A stretch of DNA of 64,000 nucleotides, taken from the NCBI RefSeq assembly GCF_017743975.1, contig NZ_JAGHRC010000003.1, positions 372,001 through 436,000 on the forward strand, written 5' to 3'. The translations under genes and the position numbers were made by a program. Origin of the DNA: Ruegeria sp. R14_0 (GTDB lineage Bacteria > Pseudomonadota > Alphaproteobacteria > Rhodobacterales > Rhodobacteraceae). Positions 18,624 to 27,809 of the stretch are shown in pieces (the stretch's first letter is position 1; every line of letters starts with the position of its first letter). The notes below the pieces were generated by a model. It saw only the letters and a program-made list of their open reading frames with translations. It was not told where the DNA came from and searched no databases.

Positions 18624-20864
18624 ATGGCATCCGTTGGAAAAATCCTTCGCCGCACGTTCCTGATTGGCTCAGCTGCGATTGTGGGCGGTGTAGCTTTCGG
18701 CGCCTATTATGTAAGTCGTCCGGCTGCGAACCCTCTGAAACCGGCCGATGGTGAAACCGCGCTCAGCCCCTTTGTTCTGATCGACCAGAATGGCGTCACC
18801 TTGTTTGCGCCCCGGGCCGAGATGGGCCAAGGCGTTATGACCACCTGGGCCGCCCTGATCGCCGAAGAACTGGATGTCGAACTGGACCAGATCCGCGTTC
18901 TGCATGGGCCGGCTGCTGCGGCCTACTACAACTCGGCGCTTGTTGGTGAGGGGTTGCCAAACAAGGGCTACGACATCTCTGACTTCCAGCACAATCTGGG
19001 CGAAGCTCTGGGTGTTCTGGGCCGAACTCTAAGCCTGCAGGTCACTGGCGGTTCAACGTCAATGAAAGATGGGTTCGAGCGTATGCGTGAGGCGGGCGCG
19101 ACCGCCCGCGAAACGCTGAAGCAGGCTGCAGCCGATCGTTTGGGCGTGGACCGAGGCCAATTGAAAACCGAAAATGGCGAGGTCATCGCACCGGACGGAA
19201 CACGTATCCCGTATACCGAGTTGGCCGAAGCTGCCGGTCAGATTGAACCTCCCCACGTCGAACTGCGCGACCCGACCAACTGGCGTTTGCTGGGCCAGAA
19301 CCTGCCGCGCGTCGATGTGGTTGGCAAATCTACCGGCACCGCTGAATTCGGCATAGATGTTCGCCCCGAGGGTCTGAAATTCGCCTCCGTCCGCATCAAC
19401 CCGAAACTGGGTGGCGAGATGAGAAGCTTTGACGCGAGTGCGGCGGAAGGCATGCCGGGCGTCGAAAAGGTTGTAGACCTCGGCAACGGCGTGGCCGTGA
19501 TCGCCACCAACACATGGCTGGCGATGCAGGCCGTTGAGGCGATTGAGCTGGACTGGGGCGATGCGCCCTACCCGCCAGAAACCGATGCAATCTTTGCGGA
19601 AATCTCCAAGGCTTTTGACACAGCCCCCAATTCGACCATGCGCGACGACGGGGATGTGGACACTCTGCCTGACGGCGCAACCGAGATCACCGCAGAGTAC
19701 ACGGTGCCCTATCTTGCCCACTCCACAATGGAGCCCATGAACGCGACTGCGTTGTTCAACGGCAATTCGCTTGAGCTGTGGTGCGGCAACCAAGCTCCGA
19801 CGCTCATTCAGATACGTGCCGCCAACACGGCCAATCTGGATAAAGAGGCGGTTCAGATCCACACCACGTATCTTGGCGGCGGATTTGGTCGCCGGGGCGA
19901 GCTGGACTTTGGTGAGATCGCCACAAAAGTCGCAATGGCCATGCCCGGTGTTCCGGTTCAGACGACCTGGAGCCGTGAAGAAGATATCCGTCACGACTAC
20001 TACCGTCCCGGCGCGATGGCGCGGATGCGCGGCGCGGTCAAGGATGGCCAGGCCGTTCTGATCGACGGCAAGGTCGCAGCGCAGTCCTGCACGCAACAAG
20101 CGGTTCAGCGCTATACCGGCATTCCCGGAGGCGGCCCGGACAAGGTGCTGGTCGAAGGGTTCTTTAACCAACCCTATGCGGTGCCGAACTACCGCATGAG
20201 CGGGCACATTGCTGATCTGAATATCCCAGTCGGCTTTTGGCGCTCGGTCGGGAACAGCCATAATGGCTTTTTCCATGAGACCTTCATGGACGAGATGGCC
20301 CATACCGCCGGTCGTGATCCGCTGGAGTTCCGGCTGGAGCTGGCCAAAGCTGAACACGCCCCCTCAGCGGGTTGCTTGCAGGCGGTGAAAGAAATGTCCG
20401 GCTGGACGGGCCAAACCCCCGACGGCGTTGGCCGTGGCGTGGCGATGACCTACAGCTTTGGCACGCCGGTCGCTCAGGTGATCGAGGTTGTCGACGAGGA
20501 CGGCACCATCAGGATCGCGAAGGCCTGGATCGCCTGCGATGTCGGTCTTGCACTGGACCCCGGGACTGTCGAGGCGCAGATGTTCGGCGGCATGATCTAC
20601 GGCCTGTCAGCGGCCGTCATGGGCGAAATCACATTCGCGGACGGTGAAGTTGAACAGTACAACTTCCCTGACTACGACGCCCTGCGGATGCACAACGCGC
20701 CTGTAACCGAGGTAAAGATTCTTGAAACCAACCGCCACATGGGTGGTGTGGGCGAGCCGGGAACCCCTCCGTCAATGCCTGCGCTTGGCAATGCCCTGTT
20801 CGACCTGACGGGCGAGCGCGCACGCACCCTGCCCTTGGTCAATCAGTTCAATCTGCTGGTTTGA
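18624..20864 (+). CDS. iorB: molybdopterin-binding subunit of a molybdenum hydroxylase (IorB type)
   Basis: 746 residues. The N-terminus carries a twin-arginine signal (Arg9-Arg10 in ILRRTFLIGSA, then a hydrophobic stretch to about residue 32), so the folded cofactor-loaded enzyme, probably with IorA riding along, is exported or membrane-anchored at the periplasmic side. Cofactor motifs are GGGFGRRGELDF near residue 419 and the C-terminal GGVGEPGTPPSMPALGNAL, whose Glu is the expected catalytic base. The enzyme hydroxylates an aromatic N-heterocycle or oxidises an aldehyde with water as oxygen source. No cytochrome c partner gene is adjacent, so the electron acceptor is unclear. A hairpin terminator follows. 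Confidence 0.88.
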   Translation: MASVGKILRRTFLIGSAAIVGGVAFGAYYVSRPAANPLKPADGETALSPFVLIDQNGVTLFAPRAEMGQGVMTTWAALIAEELDVELDQIRVLHGPAAAAYYNSALVGEGLPNKGYDISDFQHNLGEALGVLGRTLSLQVTGGSTSMKDGFERMREAGATARETLKQAAADRLGVDRGQLKTENGEVIAPDGTRIPYTELAEAAGQIEPPHVELRDPTNWRLLGQNLPRVDVVGKSTGTAEFGIDVRPEGLKFASVRINPKLGGEMRSFDASAAEGMPGVEKVVDLGNGVAVIATNTWLAMQAVEAIELDWGDAPYPPETDAIFAEISKAFDTAPNSTMRDDGDVDTLPDGATEITAEYTVPYLAHSTMEPMNATALFNGNSLELWCGNQAPTLIQIRAANTANLDKEAVQIHTTYLGGGFGRRGELDFGEIATKVAMAMPGVPVQTTWSREEDIRHDYYRPGAMARMRGAVKDGQAVLIDGKVAAQSCTQQAVQRYTGIPGGGPDKVLVEGFFNQPYAVPNYRMSGHIADLNIPVGFWRSVGNSHNGFFHETFMDEMAHTAGRDPLEFRLELAKAEHAPSAGCLQAVKEMSGWTGQTPDGVGRGVAMTYSFGTPVAQVIEVVDEDGTIRIAKAWIACDVGLALDPGTVEAQMFGGMIYGLSAAVMGEITFADGEVEQYNFPDYDALRMHNAPVTEVKILETNRHMGGVGEPGTPPSMPALGNALFDLTGERARTLPLVNQFNLLV

Positions 20865-20869
20865 TCTTG

Positions 20870-20907
20870 CTGCGCCGGTCTGGTCCTTCTCTCCCGGACC
20901 GGCGCAG
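20870..20907. terminator. terminator between iorB and the convergent amidotransferase gene
   Basis: Perfect 11-bp inverted repeat CTGCGCCGGTC (20870-20880) with GACCGGCGCAG (20897-20907), followed on the plus strand by TTCTT. It starts six bases after the iorB stop and ends four bases before the convergent gene's stop, so it can serve both strands. Confidence 0.75.
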
Positions 20908-20910
20908 TTC

Positions 20911-21690
20911 TTATGCCGTTTGCTGAATCAGCGCGGTGTCTGATCCTGTTGCCCAGGCATGAACCGCTGCGCCAAAGGCCTTGAACAGAGGGCGCGAAAC
21001 CGGATCATTTTCTGCATCCCATTCCGGGTGCCACTGCACGGACAGCGTAAACCCTGGTGCGTCCTGAATATAGATCGCCTCGGGTGTGCCATCCGGGGCA
21101 TACCCTTCGATCACGACGCGGTGTCCTACCGTCTTGAGCCCCTGCCCGTGCAGAGTGTTGGTCATCACCTCAGTCGCGCCCATCAGCTTGTGAAAAACAC
21201 CGCCCTGGTTCAGCGTCACGACATGGCGCAAGGCGAATTTCTCTTCCAGCGTTCCGTCTGGGGGCATGCGATGGTTCATGCGGCCCGGCAGATCGCGGAT
21301 TTCGGGGTAAAGGGTCCCGCCCATCGCCACGTTGACCTCTTGGAACCCCCGGCAGATGCCGAAAAACGGCTGCCCGCGTTCAACACAGGCCCGCACCAGC
21401 GGCAGAGTGATCGCATCGCGGGCGCGATCGAACTCGCCATGCGCCTCGGTCGCGGCCTCGCCATATTCCTCGGGGTGAACATTGGGACGTCCGCCGGTCA
21501 GCAGAAACCCGTCGCACACCTCTAGCAGTTCGTCGACCGACACATAACGCGGATCGGCAGGGATCAGCAGCGGCAGACAGTCCGACACATTTGCGATAGC
21601 GTCCGAATTCATCGTCCCACCGGCATGGGTTGGATACTGATCATTCATCAAATACGAGTTGCCGATGATACCGACGACGGGTCGAGACAT
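20911..21690 (-). CDS. class I glutamine amidotransferase, gamma-glutamyl-GABA hydrolase-like (PuuD type)
   Basis: 259 residues. The nucleophile elbow FFGICRGFQEVNVAMGG (Cys near residue 119) is the C26 peptidase/class I GATase motif, and the catalytic His-Glu pair is in SVQWHPEWDAE near residue 224. Proteins of this type hydrolyse gamma-glutamyl-gamma-aminobutyrate in putrescine breakdown or act as stand-alone gamma-glutamyl hydrolases. No other puu genes are nearby, so the substrate is uncertain. The ATG at 21690 starts directly with the family N-terminus MSRPVVGIIGN. It converges on iorB. Confidence 0.85.
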   Translation of the reverse strand: MSRPVVGIIGNSYLMNDQYPTHAGGTMNSDAIANVSDCLPLLIPADPRYVSVDELLEVCDGFLLTGGRPNVHPEEYGEAATEAHGEFDRARDAITLPLVRACVERGQPFFGICRGFQEVNVAMGGTLYPEIRDLPGRMNHRMPPDGTLEEKFALRHVVTLNQGGVFHKLMGATEVMTNTLHGQGLKTVGHRVVIEGYAPDGTPEAIYIQDAPGFTLSVQWHPEWDAENDPVSRPLFKAFGAAVHAWATGSDTALIQQTA

Positions 21691-21878
21691 TCTGCGTTCC
21701 TGTGCTGTTTCCTTGCTTGGGAAAAACTATCGGCAGGTCCAAAAGCGCGCAATAGCACAAGCCCTGCGTGTCAGCGCAAGTTCTTGTTCAACACCGCACA
21801 GGTCTAAAGACGCTTGAATTTTGCGGAATACTGGACCAACTGCCCAGATTTGCGGCACCCGGTGCAAGGTGGTTTTGA

Positions 21879-21903
21879 TCGGAGAGCCGGAAGGGCTCTC
21901 CGA
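21879..21903 (-). terminator. hairpin behind glcG
   Basis: Perfect 10-bp stem (21879-21888 with 21894-21903) and a 5-base loop, 13 bases beyond the stop of the minus-strand glcG gene. No strong T-run follows on the minus strand, so it may act as a 3' stabilising hairpin as well as a terminator. Confidence 0.6.
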
Positions 21904-21915
21904 AATAACCCCGGA

Positions 21916-22341
21916 TCAGATCTCGCCGGTCAGGCCCGCAACTTCGATGCCCGCCAATGCGGCGGTAGCATCGTTATCGGATGTGTCGCCCGTTACACCA
22001 ACGGCCCCGATCACAGCGCCCTTCTTGTCGCGCAGCAGGACGCCGCCAGGAACCGGCACGACCTGACCGCCATAGACCCCATTCACAGCGGCCATAAAAT
22101 AGGCCTGCGCCTCGGCCCGCTGCATCTGCGCGGTGCCCGCCATGCCCAGCATGACCGCACCATACGCTTTACCATGCGCGATCGCGAACCGGCCCGGAGC
22201 TGCTCCGTCTTCGCGCTCGAACGCGATGACGTGGCCGCCCGCGTCCAGAACGACGACGGAAAGGGGCTTCAGTTCCATCTCACGACCTTTTTCAAGGGTT
22301 TTGCGGATGACTGTGCGGGCTTTGCGGAGGGAAACTGCCAT
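21916..22341 (-). CDS. glcG: GlcG/HbpS family heme-binding-type protein
   Basis: 141 residues matching the GlcG/HbpS (DUF336) family throughout: an N-terminal helix, the LSVVVLDAGGHVIAFEREDG strand-turn near residues 27-46, and the glycine-rich VPVPGGVLLRDKKGAVIGAVGVTGDTSDND near residues 95-124. GlcG is encoded with glycolate-utilisation genes in many bacteria, but its biochemical role is not settled; HbpS-type members bind heme. Here it lies 25 bases downstream of glcB on the same strand, which fits the glyoxylate/glycolate context. The glycolate oxidase genes glcDEF are not in the window. Confidence 0.85.
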   Translation of the reverse strand: MAVSLRKARTVIRKTLEKGREMELKPLSVVVLDAGGHVIAFEREDGAAPGRFAIAHGKAYGAVMLGMAGTAQMQRAEAQAYFMAAVNGVYGGQVVPVPGGVLLRDKKGAVIGAVGVTGDTSDNDATAALAGIEVAGLTGEI

Positions 22342-22366
22342 ATCGTATCCTATCGTTCTTGCGGCG

Positions 22367-24499
22367 TTAAAGGCTGGCTTTCAGTTCCAGACGGCGGGCG
22401 TGCAGGACCAGCTCGGTATAGCCCGAGGGTTGCATGCGGCCCTTAAAGACCAAATCGCAGGCCGCTTGGAAAGCAATTCCGTCAAAGCCCGGTGCCATCG
22501 GGCGATAAGCAGGGTCACCTTCGTTCTGACGATCTACCACCGCGGCCATCTTTTGCATCGCGGCCATAACCTGTTCTTTCGAAACAACATCATGGTGCAG
22601 CCAGTTGGCCAGCGCCTGGCTAGAGATCCGGCAGGTCGCGCGATCCTCCATCAGGCCGATGTCGTTGATGTCCAGCACTTTGGAACAACCGACGCCCTGA
22701 TCAACCCAGCGCACAACGTAGCCCAGAATACCCTGAGCGTTGTTTTCGACCTCACGCGTGATCTCATCCGAACTCAGGTTGCGGCCACCCAACAACGGTA
22801 TGGTCAGCAGATCGTCCAGAGTGCCCCGCGCACCACCCGCAGCCAGCTCATCCTGACGGGCCAGTACGTCGACCTTGTGGTAGTGGGTTGCATGCAAGGT
22901 TGCGGCCGTCGGCGACGGAACCCAGGCGCAGGTCGCACCGGATTGCGGGTGGCCAATCTTGGCCTCAAGCATATCGCCCATCCGGTCAGGCATCGCCCAC
23001 ATACCCTTGCCGATCTGTGCCTTGCCCTTCAGGCCACAGGCCAGGCCGATATCGACGTTGCGATCCTCATAAGACGCAATCCACGGTGTATTCTTGATGT
23101 CGCCCTTGGGCAGCATCGGCCCAGCTTCCATCGAGGTATGAATTTCGTCCCCGGTCCGGTCGAGGAAACCGGTGTTGATAAAGGCCACGCGCGATTTTGC
23201 GGCGCGGATACACTCCTTGAGGTTGGATGAGGTGCGACGCTCCTCATCCATGATACCCAGCTTTACTGTATTGCGCGGCAGCCCGAGGATGTCTTCGACC
23301 ATGTCGAAAATCTCGACCGAAAAGGCGACTTCGGCTGGCCCGTGCATCTTGGGCTTTACCACATAAACCGACCCGGTGACCGAGTTGCCACCTTCGCGCT
23401 GCAGATCGTGCATGGCGATCAAAGTGGTGCAAAGCGCATCCATCAGCCCCTCACCGATCTCATTGCCATCTGCGTCCAGAACCGCAGGGTTGGTCATCAG
23501 GTGCCCCACATTGCGCACCAGCATCAGGGAACGGCCTTTCAGAACGCCGGCCCCACCGTCGACTGACGTGTACGCCAGATCATCAGCCAGTTTTCGGGTA
23601 AAGGTGTTACCGCCCTTGGTGACCTCTTCGGTCAGATCGCCTTTCATCAAGCCCAGCCAGTTACCATAGGCAACGACCTTGTCTTCGGCGTCCACGCACG
23701 CGACCGAATCCTCGCAATCCATGATGGTGGACAACGCCGATTCCAGACGAACGTCAGCAATCCCAGCCGGGTCAGTTGAGCCAATATTGCTGGATGGGTC
23801 GATCACAACTTTGATGTGCAAGCCGTTGTTTTTCAGCAGAATAAACTCGGGGCTCTCGGAGTCTCCACCAAAACCGACAAACCGCGATGTGTCAGCAAGC
23901 GCGGGCACCAGCGCGCCGCCTTCGACATGCAAGTCTGACACCTCTGCCCAAGAGCCATTGGCAAGCGGCACAGCATCGTCCAGAAACGCTTTGGCCCACG
24001 CGATTACCCGGGCTCCGCGTTCGGCGTCATACCCGCCGCCCGAGGGCAGATCCCCCATCGCGTCAGTTCCATAAAGCGCATCGTACAAGCTGCCCCAGCG
24101 CGCATTGGCTGCGTTCAGAGCAAAGCGCGCATTGGTGATCGGCACCACCAACTGGGGCCCAGGAGTCGCTGCGATCTCGGGGTCGACATTCGCGGTTTCG
24201 ATTTGAAAATCTGCGCCTTCTTCGACGAGATACCCGATCTCACGCAGGAAAGACTGATACGCTTCGGCGTCGTGCTTTTGACCTTGGCGCTCAAGATGCC
24301 AGACGTCGATCTTGCCTTGAAACTCTTGTCGCTTGGTCAGAAAGGCGCGGTTCTTGGGGCCCAGTTCAGTGACCATGCGCGCAAGGCCGTCCCAGAAGGT
24401 GTCTGCTGTCACGCCTGTTCCGGGTAGGGCCCGCCCCTCGATGAACTCGGCCAGGATGGTATCCACCTGCAATCCGCTACGCGCCTGTCTGCTGCTCAT
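22367..24499 (-). CDS. glcB: malate synthase G
   Basis: 710 residues from the ATG at 24499, close to the roughly 720 of the G isoform. It condenses glyoxylate with acetyl-CoA to malate. Family segments are plain: [30 protein letters not shown] around residues 270-300 carries catalytic-site acidic residues, and [12 protein letters not shown] near 387 and [17 protein letters not shown] near 470 form the conserved core. The first ATG in frame (24523) lacks an RBS; GGGGAGAGAGAAT precedes 24499. glcG follows. The 204 bases shared with divergent pepN hold an inverted repeat AACTTTT-N16-AAAAGTT at 24567-24596, a possible operator. Confidence 0.96.
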   Translation of the reverse strand: MSSRQARSGLQVDTILAEFIEGRALPGTGVTADTFWDGLARMVTELGPKNRAFLTKRQEFQGKIDVWHLERQGQKHDAEAYQSFLREIGYLVEEGADFQIETANVDPEIAATPGPQLVVPITNARFALNAANARWGSLYDALYGTDAMGDLPSGGGYDAERGARVIAWAKAFLDDAVPLANGSWAEVSDLHVEGGALVPALADTSRFVGFGGDSESPEFILLKNNGLHIKVVIDPSSNIGSTDPAGIADVRLESALSTIMDCEDSVACVDAEDKVVAYGNWLGLMKGDLTEEVTKGGNTFTRKLADDLAYTSVDGGAGVLKGRSLMLVRNVGHLMTNPAVLDADGNEIGEGLMDALCTTLIAMHDLQREGGNSVTGSVYVVKPKMHGPAEVAFSVEIFDMVEDILGLPRNTVKLGIMDEERRTSSNLKECIRAAKSRVAFINTGFLDRTGDEIHTSMEAGPMLPKGDIKNTPWIASYEDRNVDIGLACGLKGKAQIGKGMWAMPDRMGDMLEAKIGHPQSGATCAWVPSPTAATLHATHYHKVDVLARQDELAAGGARGTLDDLLTIPLLGGRNLSSDEITREVENNAQGILGYVVRWVDQGVGCSKVLDINDIGLMEDRATCRISSQALANWLHHDVVSKEQVMAAMQKMAAVVDRQNEGDPAYRPMAPGFDGIAFQAACDLVFKGRMQPSGYTELVLHARRLELKASL

Positions 24500-24566
24500 A
24501 TTCTCTCTCCCCGGAATGTGCACGACTGTATGCCGTCAGCATTTAGGATGAAAGTTTCCGATAGGC

Positions 24567-24596
24567 AACTTTTGATATCACTTAGCGGTAAAAGTT
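24567..24596. promoter_or_regulatory. inverted repeat in the glcB-pepN divergent region
   Basis: Seven-base arms AACTTTT (24567-24573) and AAAAGTT (24590-24596) with a 16-base spacer lie in an AT-rich patch between the two divergent genes. A nearby AAAGTTTCC at 24551 repeats the motif. It could be an operator for glcB or a promoter component; no regulator gene is adjacent. Low confidence. Confidence 0.3.
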
Positions 24597-24703
24597 TCTT
24601 ACCAATTAAAATTCCCAACAGTGTTAGTCATGAGCAGCACCGCTTGCAGCCGACCCGCACAGGCCATAGTTTCGCGCCAACACGAAATGATGCGAGGCCC
24701 CCG

Positions 24704-27256
24704 ATGCGCGACGCTGCCCCCACGACAATTTACCTGAAAGACTACACACCCTTCGGCTTTCTGGTGGACAGTGTACACCTGACGTTTGACCTTGCTGCGC
24801 ATGCCACCCGCGTCACCTCACGCATCGCCTTTCGCCCGAACCCCGAGGCCAGCGACAAAACATTCTTCCTGCATGGCGAAGAACTCAAGCTCATCCGCGC
24901 CTCTATCGACGGGGTCGAGATTTCCCCGGTTGTCACCGACAAGGGCCTGACCGCCGACGCCCCCGACGCGCCGTTCATTTGGGAGGCCGAGGTCGAAATC
25001 GATCCCGGAAACAACACCGCGTTGGAAGGGCTCTATATGTCCAACGGCATGTACTGCACGCAGTGCGAGGCCGAAGGATTCCGCAAGATCACGTTCTACC
25101 CCGACCGCCCGGATGTGATGTCCACCTTTACCGTGCGCATCAATGGCGACCTGCCAGTGCTGCTGTCCAACGGCAACCCGTCAGGCAAAGGCGAAGGTTG
25201 GGCCGAATGGACCGATCCCTGGCCCAAACCCGCCTATCTGTTCGCGCTGGTTGCCGGCGAGTTGATTGCGCATCCCGGCCAGTTCACCACCATGTCCGGC
25301 CGCGATGTCGAACTGAACCTCTGGGTCCGTCCGGGAGACGAAGGTAAATGCGCCTTTGGTATGGAAGCCCTGAAAAAGTCCATGAAGTGGGACGAGGACG
25401 TCTATGGCCGTGAATACGACCTGGACGTGTTCAACATCGTTGCCGTGGACGACTTCAACATGGGCGCAATGGAGAACAAAGGGCTGAACATCTTCAACTC
25501 CTCTGCCGTGCTGGCCAGCCCCGAGACGTCAACCGATCTGAACTTTGAGCGGATCGAGGCGATCATCGCGCATGAGTATTTCCACAACTGGACCGGCAAC
25601 CGCATCACCTGCCGCGATTGGTTCCAGCTGTGTCTGAAAGAGGGGCTGACCGTGTTCCGCGACGCGCAGTTCACGTCCGACATGCGCTCGGCCCCGGTGA
25701 AGCGCATCCACGACGCCATCGACCTGCGCGCGCGACAATTCCCGGAAGACAACGGCCCCCTGTCACACCCGGTCCGGCCTGAGAGTTTTCAGGAAATCAA
25801 CAACTTCTATACCGCGACGGTTTACGAGAAAGGTGCCGAAGTCATCGGCATGCTGAAACGCCTGGTCGGCGACGACGCCTATGCCAAAGCGCTGGATTTG
25901 TATTTTGACCGCCACGATGGGCAGGCTTGCACCATCGAGGACTGGATCAAGGTGTTCGAGGATACGACTGGTCGCGACCTGACCCAGTTCAAACGCTGGT
26001 ACAGTCAGTCCGGTACGCCGCGCGTAACGGTTACCGAAGACTGGAATGACGGCACTTACACCCTGACTCTGGCCCAACGTACAGACCCAACCCCTGGTCA
26101 GTCCGAGAAACTGCCCCAGGTGATCCCGGTGGCCGTCGGTCTGCTGGGGCCAAACGGAGACGAAGTACGGGGGACGGAGGTTCTGGAACTCACTGAAGCC
26201 GAACAGAGCTTCCAGTTCGCCGGACTAGCAGCCAAGCCCGTTGCCTCGATCCTGCGGGATTTCTCGGCCCCGGTGATCCTTGAACATGACCACACGGATG
26301 CCGGGCGCGCGTTCTTGCTGGCCCATGACACCGACCCGTTTAACCGTTGGCAGGCGGGGCGGTCACTGGCCGAGGACACGCTGCTGCGCATGATCCTTGA
26401 AGACGCCACACCCGGCGCGGACTATCTGGACGGCATCCTGGCCGTCTTGCGCGATGGAGAGCTGGACCCAGCCTACCGTGCGCTGATGCTCGGCCTGCCC
26501 ACACAGTCGGAGCTGGCCGCCGCCCTGCACGATCGTGGCGCAACGCCCGATCCGATGACGATTTGGACAGCGGTTGAGACCCTGCGGCAGGCAACCGCTC
26601 AGCACGTTCAGGATTTGCTGCCACGGCTGCATAGTGAAACGCTGATTGACGCGTCCTTCGGCCCGGACGCTGATCAGGCTGGCAAACGCGCTCTTGGCGG
26701 TGCGGCCTTGGCGCTGACAGCACGTCTGGACGGCGGCGCGCGCGCGGCCGAGGAATACAGCGCATCCGGAAATATGACTCAGCAACTCAGCGCCTTGTCC
26801 TGCCTGCTGCGCGCAGGCAAGGGTGAAACCGAATTGGCTGCTTTCTACGACCAGTGGAAGCACGATCGTCTGGTCATGGACAAGTGGTTCGGCCTGCAGG
26901 TCGCCATGGCCTCGCCCGATGAGACCGCCGACATCGCCCGAACCTTGACAGAACATCCCGATTTCAACTGGAAGAACCCGAATCGCTTCCGTTCGGTCAT
27001 GGGAGCCCTTGCAATGAACCATGCAGGGTTCCACCGTGCCGACGGGGCTGGATATGCGCTGCTGGCGGACTGGCTTATCCAACTGGATCCGGTGAATCCG
27101 CAGACCACCGCACGGATGTGTTCGGCTTTCCAAACCTGGAAACGTTATGACGCAAACCGTCAGGAACTGATCCGCGCACAAATGACCCGCATCGCAGAAA
27201 CGCCTGAGTTGTCGCGTGATACGACCGAGATGGTCTCGCGCATCTTGGACGCATGA
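24704..27256 (+). CDS. pepN: aminopeptidase N (M1 family)
   Basis: 850 residues from the ATG at 24704. The substrate-recognition motif GAMEN is near residues 253-257 and the zinc motif HEYFHNWTGNR near 290, with the third ligand Glu about 18 residues further on (LKEGLTVF). The long alpha-helical C-terminal half is as in bacterial PepN. It removes N-terminal residues from peptides in the cytoplasm. The frame is open for another 62 codons upstream, but that stretch has no family sequence and includes the AT-rich promoter region; GAGG precedes 24704. The stop overlaps the next gene as ATGA. Confidence 0.95.
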   Translation: MRDAAPTTIYLKDYTPFGFLVDSVHLTFDLAAHATRVTSRIAFRPNPEASDKTFFLHGEELKLIRASIDGVEISPVVTDKGLTADAPDAPFIWEAEVEIDPGNNTALEGLYMSNGMYCTQCEAEGFRKITFYPDRPDVMSTFTVRINGDLPVLLSNGNPSGKGEGWAEWTDPWPKPAYLFALVAGELIAHPGQFTTMSGRDVELNLWVRPGDEGKCAFGMEALKKSMKWDEDVYGREYDLDVFNIVAVDDFNMGAMENKGLNIFNSSAVLASPETSTDLNFERIEAIIAHEYFHNWTGNRITCRDWFQLCLKEGLTVFRDAQFTSDMRSAPVKRIHDAIDLRARQFPEDNGPLSHPVRPESFQEINNFYTATVYEKGAEVIGMLKRLVGDDAYAKALDLYFDRHDGQACTIEDWIKVFEDTTGRDLTQFKRWYSQSGTPRVTVTEDWNDGTYTLTLAQRTDPTPGQSEKLPQVIPVAVGLLGPNGDEVRGTEVLELTEAEQSFQFAGLAAKPVASILRDFSAPVILEHDHTDAGRAFLLAHDTDPFNRWQAGRSLAEDTLLRMILEDATPGADYLDGILAVLRDGELDPAYRALMLGLPTQSELAAALHDRGATPDPMTIWTAVETLRQATAQHVQDLLPRLHSETLIDASFGPDADQAGKRALGGAALALTARLDGGARAAEEYSASGNMTQQLSALSCLLRAGKGETELAAFYDQWKHDRLVMDKWFGLQVAMASPDETADIARTLTEHPDFNWKNPNRFRSVMGALAMNHAGFHRADGAGYALLADWLIQLDPVNPQTTARMCSAFQTWKRYDANRQELIRAQMTRIAETPELSRDTTEMVSRILDA

Positions 27257-27681
27257 CCGAGTTCACCTTTTCGCGCAACAACAGGGCGCCGCGCACAGTC
27301 GGCGTCCTGATTTGCGTCTACGCAGCTCTGCTCGCCTTGGTGATGATGTTCGAGGCTGCGTGGTGGTTGGTCGCGTTGCTGGCGCTGCCCACCCTACCGG
27401 CTTTGTGGGACGTCGCGCAGAACACCAGTGCCGGGCTGAGCCTGAATGAGAGCAAGCTGAAATGGTTCACCGGCACCCGAGAAGCCGAGATTGATTGCGC
27501 CGATATCGACTATATCCGCTTTGACACCCGCTGGGATTTTTCTGTGCGCGTTTCTCTGGTGCTGAACTCGGGAAAACGGATTCGGTTGCCAGATGAATCA
27601 ACACCCCATCACCGGGAATTCGAGCAGGTGTTGCAACAGGCAGGCTTTCGCGTTGAGCGGCACCACTTTGTCGCATTTTGA
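27253..27681 (+). CDS. small membrane protein of unknown function
   Basis: 142 residues. The first half has two hydrophobic segments (about residues 15-34 and 36-53, VGVLICVYAALLALVMMFEA and the next). The second half is soluble and beta-rich, with alternating charged and hydrophobic residues (LKWFTGTREAEIDCADIDYI and following), which resembles the PH-like domains of small two-helix membrane proteins. The ATG overlaps the pepN stop in ATGA, so it is translationally coupled to pepN. I assign no function; the domain resemblance is a guess from the pattern. Confidence 0.6.
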   Translation: MTEFTFSRNNRAPRTVGVLICVYAALLALVMMFEAAWWLVALLALPTLPALWDVAQNTSAGLSLNESKLKWFTGTREAEIDCADIDYIRFDTRWDFSVRVSLVLNSGKRIRLPDESTPHHREFEQVLQQAGFRVERHHFVAF

Positions 27682-27809
27682 AACAATAAGTCCGAGAAAG
27701 CCGCACTGGGCAAAATTTGCGATCATTGCCGCTCAAAAAACTTGATCGAGAAGGTATTTCCGGCAAAGATTTCAACCTGAAGTACCTGTTTTTTGTTCCG
27801 AGTGTCTCC

